A DNA stretch of 9,500 nt from JBGLNJ01 sp964353405 (lineage in GTDB: Bacteria; Chloroflexota; Anaerolineae; Fen-1058): assembly GCA_964353405.1 (NCBI GenBank), contig CAYGWJ010000450.1:1-9500 (forward strand). Direction: 5' to 3'. The notes under the pieces were generated by a model. The model was not told where the DNA came from. It searched no databases and saw only the letters and a list, made by a program, of their open reading frames with translations. How positions within the stretch are numbered: the stretch's first letter is position 1; each line of letters starts with the position of its first letter. The position numbers and the translations under genes were made by a program. Below are positions 1-6,448 of the stretch, in pieces.

Positions 1-29
1 GTACCGGCAAAGTTGACATCGCAACGTTA

Positions 30-107
30 GGTGTGACAAAATCTCTAGACCATGTGTTCTAAATCCAAGCTGTTTTTGCCTCTTGCCAGCCGAGATTTTG
101 TCACACC
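30..107. repeat. Perfect 16-bp inverted repeat with 46-base spacer
   Basis: GGTGTGACAAAATCTC at 30-45 is exactly complementary to GAGATTTTGTCACACC at 92-107. The intervening 46 bases include a short T run (72-76) and show no gene. No direct duplication is visible outside the arms, so a miniature transposable element is not demonstrated. The spacer is too long for a typical intrinsic terminator. The left 160 bases contain no other feature I can support except the tRNA promoter. Function unknown; the element could be a MITE-like remnant, a recombination or binding site, or the end of something outside the window. Confidence 0.6.
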
Positions 108-126
108 AGCAGTTCAAATGTCGCTT

Positions 127-153
127 TTGCTTGGAGTCTGAGTATGGTATAAT
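127..153 (+). promoter_or_regulatory. Promoter of tRNA-Ser
   Basis: A perfect -10 box TATAAT (148-153) is preceded by TGG (145-147), making an extended -10. A weak -35 such as TTGCTT (127-132, 15-base spacer) or TTTTGC (125-130, 17-base spacer) lies upstream. Transcription would begin near 160, a few bases before the tRNA. Confidence 0.65.
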
Positions 154-166
154 CTGCTGCAAGTTC

Positions 167-256
167 GGAGAGGTAGCGTAGTCCGGCCTAACGCGCACGC
201 CTGGAGAGCGTGTTTGGGGAAACCCAACGCGGGTTCAAATCCCGCCCTCTCCGCCA
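167..256 (+). tRNA. tRNA-Ser (anticodon GGA)
   Basis: The 90-base gene folds as a class II tRNA. The acceptor is GGAGAGG (167-173) with CCTCTCC (246-252). The anticodon stem CACGC/GCGTG carries loop CTGGAGA with anticodon GGA at 203-205, reading UCC and UCU serine codons. A long variable arm TTGGG-GAAA-CCCAA is present, and the T arm GCGGG-TTCAAAT-CCCGC is perfect. The discriminator G253 is followed by an encoded CCA (254-256). The long variable arm together with GGA makes serine firm, and the 7-bp acceptor and GGA anticodon rule out tRNA-Sec. Confidence 0.96.
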
Positions 257-285
257 CACAAGTAGAGCGACCTCCCATGTCGCCT

Positions 286-310
286 GCCCCGCATGGCAAG
301 TGTGCGGGGC
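286..310 (+). other. GC-rich hairpin after tRNA-Ser
   Basis: GCCCCGCA (286-293) pairs perfectly with TGCGGGGC (303-310) around a 9-base loop. No T run follows, so by itself it is not a standard intrinsic terminator. It may protect or help process the 3' trailer of the tRNA transcript. Confidence 0.4.
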
Positions 311-322
311 TATGGTGTTGAA

Positions 323-362
323 AGATGGCTGTTGGGCATTCGCCGCAGCCATTTGCTTTTTT
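323..362 (+). terminator. Probable intrinsic terminator of the tRNA-Ser transcript
   Basis: ATGGCTG (325-331) pairs with CAGCCAT (346-352). One G-T and one A-T pair can extend the stem at its base, and it is followed by TTGCTTTTTT (353-362). The 14-base loop is rather large. The T run overlaps the presumed -35 region of the next promoter. Confidence 0.55.
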
Positions 363-380
363 GGGCGCTTCTGGTATCAT
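353..380 (+). promoter_or_regulatory. Promoter of the SRP RNA
   Basis: TTGCTT (353-358) is followed after 16 bases by TATCAT (375-380). TGG (372-374) precedes the -10, so it is an extended -10 like that of tRNA-Ser. The predicted start near 387-388 coincides with the first base of the SRP RNA terminal helix. Confidence 0.55.
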
Positions 381-387
381 TTTGTCC

Positions 388-668
388 GGTCGTGCTAGAT
401 GGGGAGCTAGCGGTGCCTTCGCGGCTTGGCCGCGCCCGAAATCCGCTCATGCGGGGTCGAATTCCCCAACGAAGGGCTTGCGAGATTGAGACTGCCTCGG
501 TCAAGTGGTGTTGAAGATCGGGTCCTGCGCGGCAGGAGCCTTCGAACCCCGCCAGGGCCGGAAGGCAGCAACGGTAAGGAGATACTTCTGGGTGCCGCAG
601 GAGCGCCTGGTTGGAGCCGGCTGGCCGTGGTAAGTCAGGCTCGCAAGTTCGACGAGGGGTGCACGACC
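388..668 (+). ncRNA. ffs: Signal recognition particle RNA, large bacterial type
   Basis: This is the RNA scaffold of the SRP, which binds Ffh and targets nascent membrane and secreted proteins. The universal domain IV core is clear: GCCAGGGCC, a GGAA tetraloop at 560-563, then GGCAGCAACGG. The 5' part matches the Alu-type domain of large bacterial SRP RNAs, with a GTGCTAGATGGGGAG-like start and CGGGGTCGAATTCCCC further in. The ends pair: GGTCGTGC (388-395) with GCACGACC (661-668), which sets the approximate boundaries at about 281 nt. That is close to the Bacillus-type large RNA rather than the short 4.5S form. Ends are inferred from pairing and could shift by a few bases. Open frames across this stretch are not genes. 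Confidence 0.93.
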
Positions 669-733
669 ATCTCTTGGAATGCAGCTTGATTGACCGCATG
701 TCTATCATGATGTTCTTCACGTTTCAGTCCAGC

Positions 734-777
734 GGCAATCGTCCGCGATTGCCAGTGCCTCACTATACATCATAGTG
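734..777 (+). promoter_or_regulatory. Two hairpins in the leader before the 3D/G5 protein gene
   Basis: GGCAATCG (734-741) and CGATTGCC (746-753) form a perfect 8-bp stem with loop TCCG. Just downstream CACTAT (761-766) and ATAGTG (772-777) form a 6-bp stem that contains the presumed GTG start. No T run follows the first stem, so a terminator for the SRP RNA is doubtful. The pair could be a translational control element or simply a spacer. Apart from these, 669-774 holds nothing I can identify. Confidence 0.35.
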
Positions 778-2340
778 GAAATCAAACACTCTCCCTGGAA
801 TCCTAACGCGCGCCGATTCAGCTTGCCTCCTCTCCCAATAGGGCCATGGCTGAACCGACAAGCTCCGCAAGGACTGGCCGCCTTTGTCGTGCTGCTGGTC
901 CTCGTGGCGGCGCTGGCGTGGAGCTATCTTCAATCACTTGCCAGCGTGCGCATCATCGTGGATGGCACAGCGCGCACCCTTCGCACCAATCAAACCAGGG
1001 TCGCAACCGTCTTGCGCGATGCAGGCGTCAAGACCTGGCCGCAGGATCGCGTTATCCCGCCCATGCACACGCCCATCGAGGACGGCGATGCCATCCGGGT
1101 GGACCATGCCCGCCCGGTCGTGGTGAACGTGGATGGGCGGACTATACAGACTCGCAGCCTCAAAAGCTCACCGGTAGACATCGTGACCGACCTGGGCTTT
1201 GTGCTTTCACTCTATGACAAATTGATCGTAGACGGTCAGCCTGTCGCAAGTACAAGCCCGCCAGTCGAAATGGCCTCCTCCAGCGCAGGGCGACTGACGG
1301 CGGCGTCGCTTTCCAGCAGATCTTTTCGAGAGATTGGCCTGCCTGTGCCGCGCAACATCACGGTTCAACGCGCAGTGACGCTGAACGTGCGCACCAACGG
1401 CGCCGCGTCAGTCATGCTGCACACCACCGCGCCGACGATTGGCGAAGCCCTGCGCGAAGCTGGCATGACGCTTTACCTGGCCGATCAGGTCAGCCCTGAC
1501 CTCAGCACTCCGCTCAGCGATGGGCAAGCCGTGAACATTGAACCGGCTGTGCCGGTTACCATCCTGGCCGATGGCCGCCACTTGCACACCCGCACGCATC
1601 GCAAGACCGTCTCCGAAGCGTTGGCCGAGGTCGGCGTGCCGCTGGTGGGGCTGGACTATACCGATCCCGCGCCGAATGCGCCGCTCAAGCCGGACACGAG
1701 TATCCGCGTCGTGCGCGTGGCCGAGACGTTCCGCATCGAGCAAGAACCGGTGCCATTTGAAATTCAATGGCTGCCCGATTCAGAGATGGAAATTGACACG
1801 CGCAGCTTGAAGCAAGGCGGCGAGAACGGCGTGCTGCAAAAACGCATCCGCGTGCGCACCGAGGATGGCAAAGAAGTCGGCCGCCAATTGGATGATTCGG
1901 GCGTCATCCGCGAGCCCAAGACCAAGATCATCAGCTACGGCACCAAGATCATCGTCCGCACACTGGACACACCCAATGGCCCGGTCGAGTATTGGCGCAA
2001 AATCAGGATGCTGGCGACCTCGTACAGCGCTGCGACCTCTGGCACGCCCAAGAGCGCGCCGTATTATGGCCGCACTCGTCTAGGTTGGCAGATGCGCTTT
2101 GGCGTTGTTGCGGTGGACCCGGCCGTGGTCAGGCTCGGCAGTCGAGTGTATGTGGCCAACTATGGCACCGGCGATGCGGGCGACACCGGCAGCGCCATCA
2201 AGGGCAAACGTATTGACCTGGGCTATGACGACGACGACCCGCGTGTGTGGCAGTGGTACCGCTGGACGGATGTCTATCTGCTGACGCCTGTGCCCGACAA
2301 CGTCAGCTACGTGATCCCCGACTGGCCGCCTGAGCCATAG
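775..2340 (+). CDS. YabE-like exported cell-wall protein (DUF348 repeats, G5, 3D domain)
   Basis: Predicted 521-aa protein anchored by one N-terminal membrane segment (about residues 34-52), with the remainder outside. DUF348-like repeats follow at about 58-118, 119-160, 202-261 and 262-312; a G5 domain, often linked to cell-wall binding, spans about 313-393. The C-terminal 3D domain is named for three aspartates, seen here as D448 (AVDP), D470 (DTGSAIKG) and D481 (KRIDL). This matches the architecture of Bacillus YabE and Rpf/Sps-type proteins, which probably cleave peptidoglycan as lytic transglycosylases. The frame opens at a GTG (775) without a clear Shine-Dalgarno and with no better upstream start, so the exact N-terminus is uncertain. 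It ends 4 bases before rsmA, implying co-transcription; yabE and ksgA are also close neighbours in many Firmicutes. Confidence 0.88.
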   Translation: MEIKHSPWNPNARRFSLPPLPIGPWLNRQAPQGLAAFVVLLVLVAALAWSYLQSLASVRIIVDGTARTLRTNQTRVATVLRDAGVKTWPQDRVIPPMHTPIEDGDAIRVDHARPVVVNVDGRTIQTRSLKSSPVDIVTDLGFVLSLYDKLIVDGQPVASTSPPVEMASSSAGRLTAASLSSRSFREIGLPVPRNITVQRAVTLNVRTNGAASVMLHTTAPTIGEALREAGMTLYLADQVSPDLSTPLSDGQAVNIEPAVPVTILADGRHLHTRTHRKTVSEALAEVGVPLVGLDYTDPAPNAPLKPDTSIRVVRVAETFRIEQEPVPFEIQWLPDSEMEIDTRSLKQGGENGVLQKRIRVRTEDGKEVGRQLDDSGVIREPKTKIISYGTKIIVRTLDTPNGPVEYWRKIRMLATSYSAATSGTPKSAPYYGRTRLGWQMRFGVVAVDPAVVRLGSRVYVANYGTGDAGDTGSAIKGKRIDLGYDDDDPRVWQWYRWTDVYLLTPVPDNVSYVIPDWPPEP

Positions 2341-2344
2341 CGCC

Positions 2345-3190
2345 ATGCTCAAGCCTCTCGACGCGCGCCAGCTCTTGCGCGATTTCGGTCTTTACGCCAA
2401 CAAGAGCCTGGGGCAAAACTGGCTGGTGGATGAATCTGCGCTGGCTTGCATTGCGGCGGCGGCGCAACTCATCCCGCAGGACACTGTGCTCGAAATCGGT
2501 CCCGGCCTCGGCTCGTTGACGCGCCACTTGGCACGAGCCGCCGGGCGCGTCATCGCCGTCGAGCTGGATGCCGCACTCATTCCCGCGCTTCACCACAGTC
2601 TGGCCGATTACGCCAACGTCACCCTCGTTCAGGGCGACATCCTGCACACTGACCTGAGCGCACTGATTGGCCGCGACACATCCTACAAGGTCGTGGCGAA
2701 CCTGCCCTACTATATCACCTCAGCCGTGATCCGCCATTTGCTCGAAGCGGAAGCTTGCCCGTCCCTGATTGTTCTCACAGTTCAACTTGAAGTGGCGCAG
2801 CGCATCACCGCCGCGCCGGGCAAGTTGAGTCTTTTGGCAGTGAGCGTGCAGTTCTACGGGCGGCCTGCCCTTGTGACTCACATCAAGGCCGGCTCGTTCT
2901 ATCCCGTGCCCAAGGTGGATAGCGCCATCGTTCGCATCGAACCATACCGTCATCCGGCGGTTGACGTGACAGATCGGGACGAGTTCTTTGCCGTGGTGAA
3001 AGCGGGCTTTTCGCAAAAGCGCAAGCAACTCCATAACGCGCTTGCCGCTGGGTTGGCTCGGCCGCAGGCCGACATCGCGGCCGCGCTCGAACGCGCGGGC
3101 GTGGATGGCCACCGCCGCGCCGAGACCCTCGCGCTTGAAGAATGGGCCTCGCTCGCGAGCGCATTGCTTCCCTTGCACAGTGCAAAATGA
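2345..3190 (+). CDS. rsmA: 16S rRNA (adenine1518-N6/adenine1519-N6)-dimethyltransferase
   Basis: RsmA/KsgA uses S-adenosylmethionine to dimethylate two adjacent adenines in the 3' terminal hairpin of 16S rRNA during late 30S assembly. The 281-aa length is normal. Visible motifs are the N-terminal NKSLGQNWL signature, SAM-binding motif I VLEIGPGLG (residues 48-56), an acidic residue in AVELD after beta 2, the catalytic NLPYY (119-123), and FYPVPKVDSA in the target-recognition part. The ATG at 2345 lies 4 bases after the preceding stop with no strong Shine-Dalgarno, so translation may be coupled. It ends in TGA and converges with the plsC-like gene 39 bases on. Confidence 0.96.
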   Translation: MLKPLDARQLLRDFGLYANKSLGQNWLVDESALACIAAAAQLIPQDTVLEIGPGLGSLTRHLARAAGRVIAVELDAALIPALHHSLADYANVTLVQGDILHTDLSALIGRDTSYKVVANLPYYITSAVIRHLLEAEACPSLIVLTVQLEVAQRITAAPGKLSLLAVSVQFYGRPALVTHIKAGSFYPVPKVDSAIVRIEPYRHPAVDVTDRDEFFAVVKAGFSQKRKQLHNALAAGLARPQADIAAALERAGVDGHRRAETLALEEWASLASALLPLHSAK

Positions 3191-3216
3191 AAATCGCTGC
3201 CCCTCTGAGCAGCGAT
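3184..3216 (-). terminator. Intrinsic terminator of the LysM-plsC operon
   Basis: ATCGCTGC (3193-3200) pairs perfectly with GCAGCGAT (3209-3216) around an 8-base loop. Read on the - strand the stem is followed by TTTCATTTTG, giving a U-rich tail. It lies just past the - strand acyltransferase stop and immediately after the rsmA stop. On the + strand the tail (CTATTGCC) is poor, so termination there may be weaker. Confidence 0.65.
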
Positions 3217-3229
3217 CTATTGCCATCGG

Positions 3230-3895
3230 CTATACGGTATCCCGGTACGCGCCCCTCAACTTTTCCGGCAGCATCGCCGCCAGCGTCCGCATGACGAGTC
3301 CGGTGTGAGCCTGCAACTGAGGTCGGTCTGCTCGGGAACTGGCGCCCGGCAGACGGAACGACTTGCCGATGGTAACGGTCAGCCTGGGCCGCGTCAGGCG
3401 AAATACACTCGGCAAGCCAACCTCAGTTCCCGCTAATGCCACAGGAACCAGCGGCACGTCAGCGCGATTGGCCAGGTAAGCCGCTCCGATTTTGCCTTCC
3501 AAGAGACCGCCGGTTCTGCTGCGCGTTCCCTCCGGCGACATGCCGATGATACCACCCGCCTTGAGGACCTCGAGCGCCGAACGCAGCGCTTCACGATCCA
3601 CTTCGCCGCGCCTCACCCAGATTGCTCCGAGCGCATTCATCAGCTCGCCCACGATAAACTCGTGGCGGTGCGTGTCGGCGGCAAAGACGGTGATGCAGGT
3701 CGGAATGGAAGCCAGGATGAGCGGCGGGTCAATCGCGCTCAGGTGATTGGTCACGATGATGTATGGCCCGCGCGGCGGCAGGTTCTCCAACCCATGAATC
3801 GTCGTGCGGGTGAGCAGCCAGAATGCCCAACGGGCCAAGCCACGAACGAGTGCGTACCAGCGAGGATTGGGGAGATGGTGGTCTGAATGTGACAT
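3230..3895 (-). CDS. plsC: 1-acyl-sn-glycerol-3-phosphate acyltransferase (PlsC family)
   Basis: PlsC-type enzymes acylate lysophosphatidic acid to phosphatidic acid at the inner face of the cytoplasmic membrane, for phospholipid synthesis. The chosen ATG (3893-3895) gives 221 aa. A longer frame opens at 3970 but would overlap the upstream LysM gene by 65 bases, so the internal Met is preferred. The HX4D catalytic motif is H51-LSAI-D56 within NHLSAIDPP. Later come GAIWVRRGEVD (about 90-100), the substrate-binding PEGTRS block (E122-S126) and VPLVPVAL (about 147-154). A short hydrophobic segment at about 19-28 could associate with the membrane. It lies 10 bases downstream of the LysM lipoprotein gene and is likely co-transcribed with it. 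The family assignment is firm; the exact acceptor is inferred. Confidence 0.9.
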   Translation of the reverse strand: MSHSDHHLPNPRWYALVRGLARWAFWLLTRTTIHGLENLPPRGPYIIVTNHLSAIDPPLILASIPTCITVFAADTHRHEFIVGELMNALGAIWVRRGEVDREALRSALEVLKAGGIIGMSPEGTRSRTGGLLEGKIGAAYLANRADVPLVPVALAGTEVGLPSVFRLTRPRLTVTIGKSFRLPGASSRADRPQLQAHTGLVMRTLAAMLPEKLRGAYRDTV

Positions 3896-3905
3896 GGTGC
3901 TTGAA

Positions 3906-4871
3906 TCAGGGGGCGAAGCGACCCTCCACGGCCACCTCAAAGTGAGCTGGAGTGCCGCCGCTGGGCGCAAAGGTCACGGAAAAGTCACCCGTGGCTCCGG
4001 CAGCCAAGTTGCCTTCGCCAAGCGGCTGCTGGCGGTAGCCGATGACCTTGTTCGCCGCATCGTAAGCCGTTACAACGACCTTGACATTGGCGGCCGGCTT
4101 GTCGCTGGCGTTGCGCGCCTTGCCGACAACCCGAAATTGCAGACCGTCTGTGCCGCCCTGCTGACTGATGATTTGAAGCTTGGCGTAGCGCCCGCCCGGC
4201 TCGTTCGACGGCTCGGCGCGGATGACCGTCGCCTCAAAAGTGGCATATCCCGCCGGCGGCGATGTGAACAACAACTCGAACGGCGACTGACCACCCGGCG
4301 CAATCACATCGAGCGCCGTAAAGGGCCGGCCTTCCGCCATGACCAGACCCGCGGCATCCTTGAGCACAACACGCACCTGGACGTTTTCCAGCGCGCGGGC
4401 ACTGGGATTCGCTACCTCACCCAGGCAACGGAGGCTACCGACGCTCGTCTCGTAAAACGCCAGGCCCCTGACCAGAGTCGCGAGCGGAGTGGGCGTGGGC
4501 AAAATCTGCTTGGCGGCTTCCACGCCGCCGGGGCCAAGCGGGATAACCAGTTCCTGCCCGATTTGAAGCGAACCGGGATTGATGATACCGTTGGCTTGCT
4601 GAATAGCAGCCACCGTCGTGCCAAATTCGAGCGCGATGGACAGCAACGTGTCGCCCGACTTGACGACGTAAATGACCGGCGTGGGAGTAGGCGCAGGCGT
4701 GAAGGTGGGCAGTGACGTCGGCGTGAGCGCGATGGCGACCGCGCGCGTGGGCGTGGGCGGCGGCAGCGTCACGCCGAGCACTTGGGGTGTGGGTGTGGGG
4801 CCGGTAACGACCTGACCGCAACCCGAGATCAAGAGAACGATCTGGCATAGCAGCGTTGTCGCGCGTCGCAT
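3906..4871 (-). CDS. LysM-domain lipoprotein with two beta-sandwich (FxLYD-like) repeats
   Basis: Predicted 321-aa surface lipoprotein. A short signal peptide ends in lipobox LISGC with lipidated C18. A Thr/Pro-rich linker (about 25-66, several TPTP units) would hold the rest away from the membrane. One LysM domain follows (about 67-111: YVVKSGDTLLSIA, then QQANGI and IGQELVIP), a module that binds the GlcNAc sugars of peptidoglycan. The C-terminal half holds two similar stretches of about 90 residues, each with a pattern like GEVANPS or GKARNASDKP followed by V-x-V strands, resembling FxLYD-type immunoglobulin-like domains. No catalytic motif is visible, so a scaffolding or wall-binding role is inferred. 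It precedes the plsC-like gene and has its own promoter. Confidence 0.85.
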   Translation of the reverse strand: MRRATTLLCQIVLLISGCGQVVTGPTPTPQVLGVTLPPPTPTRAVAIALTPTSLPTFTPAPTPTPVIYVVKSGDTLLSIALEFGTTVAAIQQANGIINPGSLQIGQELVIPLGPGGVEAAKQILPTPTPLATLVRGLAFYETSVGSLRCLGEVANPSARALENVQVRVVLKDAAGLVMAEGRPFTALDVIAPGGQSPFELLFTSPPAGYATFEATVIRAEPSNEPGGRYAKLQIISQQGGTDGLQFRVVGKARNASDKPAANVKVVVTAYDAANKVIGYRQQPLGEGNLAAGATGDFSVTFAPSGGTPAHFEVAVEGRFAP

Positions 4872-4904
4872 TCGATGCTCTCAGGGCTGGTAGTGGATGG
4901 GCCG

Positions 4905-4910
4905 ATTATA
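4905..4910 (-). promoter_or_regulatory. Extended -10 promoter for the LysM-plsC operon
   Basis: On the - strand the sequence reads TGTGGTATAAT, a perfect TATAAT preceded by TGG. No good -35 is seen at 17 bases. The start would be near 4898, giving a leader of about 27 bases before the ATG. It is back-to-back with the tRNA promoter at 4949-4976. Confidence 0.6.
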
Positions 4911-4948
4911 CCACACAGCGACACGCCACGCGTGTGTGCGTGCAGAAC

Positions 4949-4976
4949 TTGACAGGTCATTATCACTGTGTATAAT
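4949..4976 (+). promoter_or_regulatory. Consensus sigma-70-type promoter of the CAU tRNA
   Basis: TTGACA (4949-4954) and TATAAT (4971-4976) are both perfect consensus boxes, separated by 16 bases. The expected start is near 4983, five bases before the tRNA. This is the strongest-looking promoter in the window. Confidence 0.85.
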
Positions 4977-4987
4977 TGTACTAGTTC

Positions 4988-5060
4988 GGCGGGTTAGCTC
5001 AGCTGGTAGAGCAGGGGACTCATAAGCCCTGTGTCGTGGGTCCGAATCCCACACCCGCCA
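4988..5060 (+). tRNA. tRNA with CAU anticodon (elongator Met, or Ile2)
   Basis: This 73-base gene has acceptor GGCGGGT/ACCCGCC, D arm GCTC...GAGC, loop CTCATAA with anticodon CAT at 5021-5023, and T arm GTGGG-TCCGAAT-CCCAC. The discriminator is A5060 and CCA is not encoded. The anticodon stem GGGGA/GCCCT has an A-G mismatch next to the loop. The first pair is a normal G-C, which argues against initiator tRNA. A CAU anticodon may be elongator Met, or Ile2 if C34 is converted to lysidine by TilS; sequence alone does not settle this. Confidence 0.92.
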
Positions 5061-5065
5061 CTGTG

Positions 5066-5092
5066 ACCCGTCCTTTGTGACGGGTTTTGTCT
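5066..5092 (+). terminator. Intrinsic terminator of the CAU tRNA
   Basis: ACCCGTC (5066-5072) pairs with GACGGGT (5079-5085) around loop CTTTGT and is followed by TTTGTCT. It starts 6 bases after the tRNA. It works only in the + direction, since the - strand lacks a U tract, so it does not serve the opposing DUF362 gene. Confidence 0.85.
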
Positions 5093-5095
5093 CTG

Positions 5096-6259
5096 TTATG
5101 CCGCCTCGCACACACGTAAAGCGTCCGGCATCCGCTCCACGGGTGGTTCGCCGCTCAGGTGCTCCTCGCGCTCGTAGCGGTCGAACAACCGGCCCCACGG
5201 CGTTTCCTCGCGCCACTTTACATAGATGCCGCGCTCTTTGAGCGGCCAGTGAATATAGTCGTGATTGAACTCTGACACAAAGATGGGGATATTGACAATG
5301 GGTGTGTGGAAGATCAGCTTTTGGAGCACCTTGGTCGGCCCATACCATGAGAGCCAACCGAGGAAGCGATGAAAGTTGTAGCCCACGTCGAACTGCCAGT
5401 TCTCTTTCGCCACATCCGTATCACCGACGATTTCGATCTCGCGCACATCGCCCACGCCCAGGCCGTTCTCATGCGCCAGCTTGATATAGGGAATCGTGAG
5501 CGGATCAAAGCCCATGAGCTTGGACGCCACCGCGTCAATCGCCGTCTGATCGGCGCTGGCCAGGATAACGTTCTTGACCACCGGCGTCATCGTGCGCGGG
5601 CCGGGGCCGTTGCCCGCCGTCGTGCCGTCCATCATAGCAAAAATGCCGGTGTGGATCTCTTGTTGAATCGTGAGCAGGTCTACCAGCGTCTCGTGAATCC
5701 AGGTATGCGTATAGTGCCGGTACGTGCTGAGCAGGCCGCCAAAGGCATTCTTCATTGCGCCGGTCGTCGTAGTGTAGATGTGGCACTTGGTCGTGGGCAG
5801 ATGAACGATATTCTTGCCGATAAAGTAATCCGGGATGCGGATGCCATCAGGGAAAATGTGGTCAAGCGCCAGCAGCTTGCCCTTAGGCTTGAAGGGTACC
5901 CATGTCATGTCCTGCGGCTTAAAGTTGAACAGCACCGGGACGTTATAGTGTCGAAAGATGGGGACGTAGTGATTGAGGTCCTGGCCTTTAAAGGCGTCAA
6001 TCACCACCGTCTGATTCTGAACGGCCACCAGGTCGGTATAGCCCGCGTGGCGCAGCGCCAGAATCGAACCCTCCAATTGCCACGGGGTCGTGTTGGCGCT
6101 GGGCATGGGAAAGTGCCACGAGATGTTGTCCTTGATAATCGTCGTCGCGCCGGGGTCGAGCGCCGCCTTCATCCCGGCCAGCTCGGCCAATCGTTCGTAA
6201 TCCTGCAAGATTGTTTCGGGCCGCGTCCGAAGCACGGCCACCTTGGATCGAGTTGACAT
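5096..6259 (-). CDS. DUF362 domain-containing protein
   Basis: A 387-aa protein of the DUF362 family, whose biochemical role is not established. Family features visible are LPTTKCH (about 154-160), TGAMKNAFGG (166-175), the MDGTTAGNGPGPR turn (210-222), ADQTAIDAVASKLMGFDP (about 236-253) and GLGVGD with EIEIVGD (about 266-280). Many DUF362 proteins carry a C-terminal 4Fe-4S ferredoxin module. This one does not: its only two cysteines are C159 and about C384, so it cannot hold a Cys-ligated cluster by itself. There is no signal peptide or membrane segment, so it is probably cytoplasmic. The start ATG has a strong Shine-Dalgarno (GGAGGAG, about 6 bases upstream). It is a single-gene unit, divergent from the DsbA-cyclophilin gene. 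Confidence 0.85.
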   Translation of the reverse strand: MSTRSKVAVLRTRPETILQDYERLAELAGMKAALDPGATTIIKDNISWHFPMPSANTTPWQLEGSILALRHAGYTDLVAVQNQTVVIDAFKGQDLNHYVPIFRHYNVPVLFNFKPQDMTWVPFKPKGKLLALDHIFPDGIRIPDYFIGKNIVHLPTTKCHIYTTTTGAMKNAFGGLLSTYRHYTHTWIHETLVDLLTIQQEIHTGIFAMMDGTTAGNGPGPRTMTPVVKNVILASADQTAIDAVASKLMGFDPLTIPYIKLAHENGLGVGDVREIEIVGDTDVAKENWQFDVGYNFHRFLGWLSWYGPTKVLQKLIFHTPIVNIPIFVSEFNHDYIHWPLKERGIYVKWREETPWGRLFDRYEREEHLSGEPPVERMPDALRVCEAA

Positions 6260-6310
6260 TCCTACTCCTCCTTCCCAGTTGCGAGAGATTCACAACGGAA
6301 ATAGGTAGAA

Positions 6311-6316
6311 ATTATA
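6311..6316 (-). promoter_or_regulatory. Extended -10 promoter for the DUF362 gene
   Basis: The - strand reads TGTTATAAT, a perfect -10 preceded by TGT, about 50 bases upstream of the ATG. A TTGCCT upstream is only 14 bases away, so the -35 is poor. It stands back-to-back with the promoter at 6381-6409 in the 189-base divergent intergenic region. Confidence 0.55.
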
Positions 6317-6380
6317 ACACAAAGCGAATAAGGCAACTTGTCTCCGTCCTGCCGAATCATCCATAGCACTGTCACGGCGT

Positions 6381-6409
6381 TTGTTGCAGATGCGCCTTCG
6401 TGTTATACT
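6381..6409 (+). promoter_or_regulatory. Promoter of the DsbA-cyclophilin selenoprotein gene
   Basis: TTGTTG (6381-6386) is followed after 17 bases by TATACT (6404-6409), with TGT (6401-6403) making an extended -10. The start would lie near 6416, giving a leader of about 33 bases that includes the AAGGAAGG ribosome-binding site (6437-6444). Confidence 0.6.
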
Positions 6410-6448
6410 CAGTCTTAGTCATTTAGCGTTTGCCCAAAGGAAGGATGT

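Noticed and set aside
167..256. tRNA-Sec (selC) as the first tRNA
   Set aside because: The anticodon is GGA rather than TCA, and the acceptor stem is 7 bp, so it is tRNA-Ser. The Sec machinery is not in this window.
426..689. Small ORF across the SRP RNA
   Set aside because: It runs through a recognisable structured RNA, including the conserved domain IV core, and its translation shows no protein signature.
310..720. 136-aa ORF on the - strand
   Set aside because: It lies antisense to the SRP RNA and its promoter; composition is unlike a protein and there is no ribosome-binding site.
3896..3970. N-terminal extension of the acyltransferase (start at 3970)
   Set aside because: It overlaps the upstream LysM gene by 65 bases and adds no family motif. 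The Met at 3893-3895 gives a standard PlsC length.
3804..4715. 303-aa ORF on the + strand
   Set aside because: It is a shadow of the LysM lipoprotein and plsC genes, which have clear domains on the other strand. Its translation is Arg-rich with no motif.
4988..5060. Initiator tRNA-fMet
   Set aside because: The first pair is a regular G-C instead of the C-A mismatch, and the three G-C pairs of the anticodon stem are not in the initiator register.
5369..6256. 295-aa ORF on the + strand
   Set aside because: It is antisense to the well-supported DUF362 gene and reads as a low-complexity His/Arg-rich chain.
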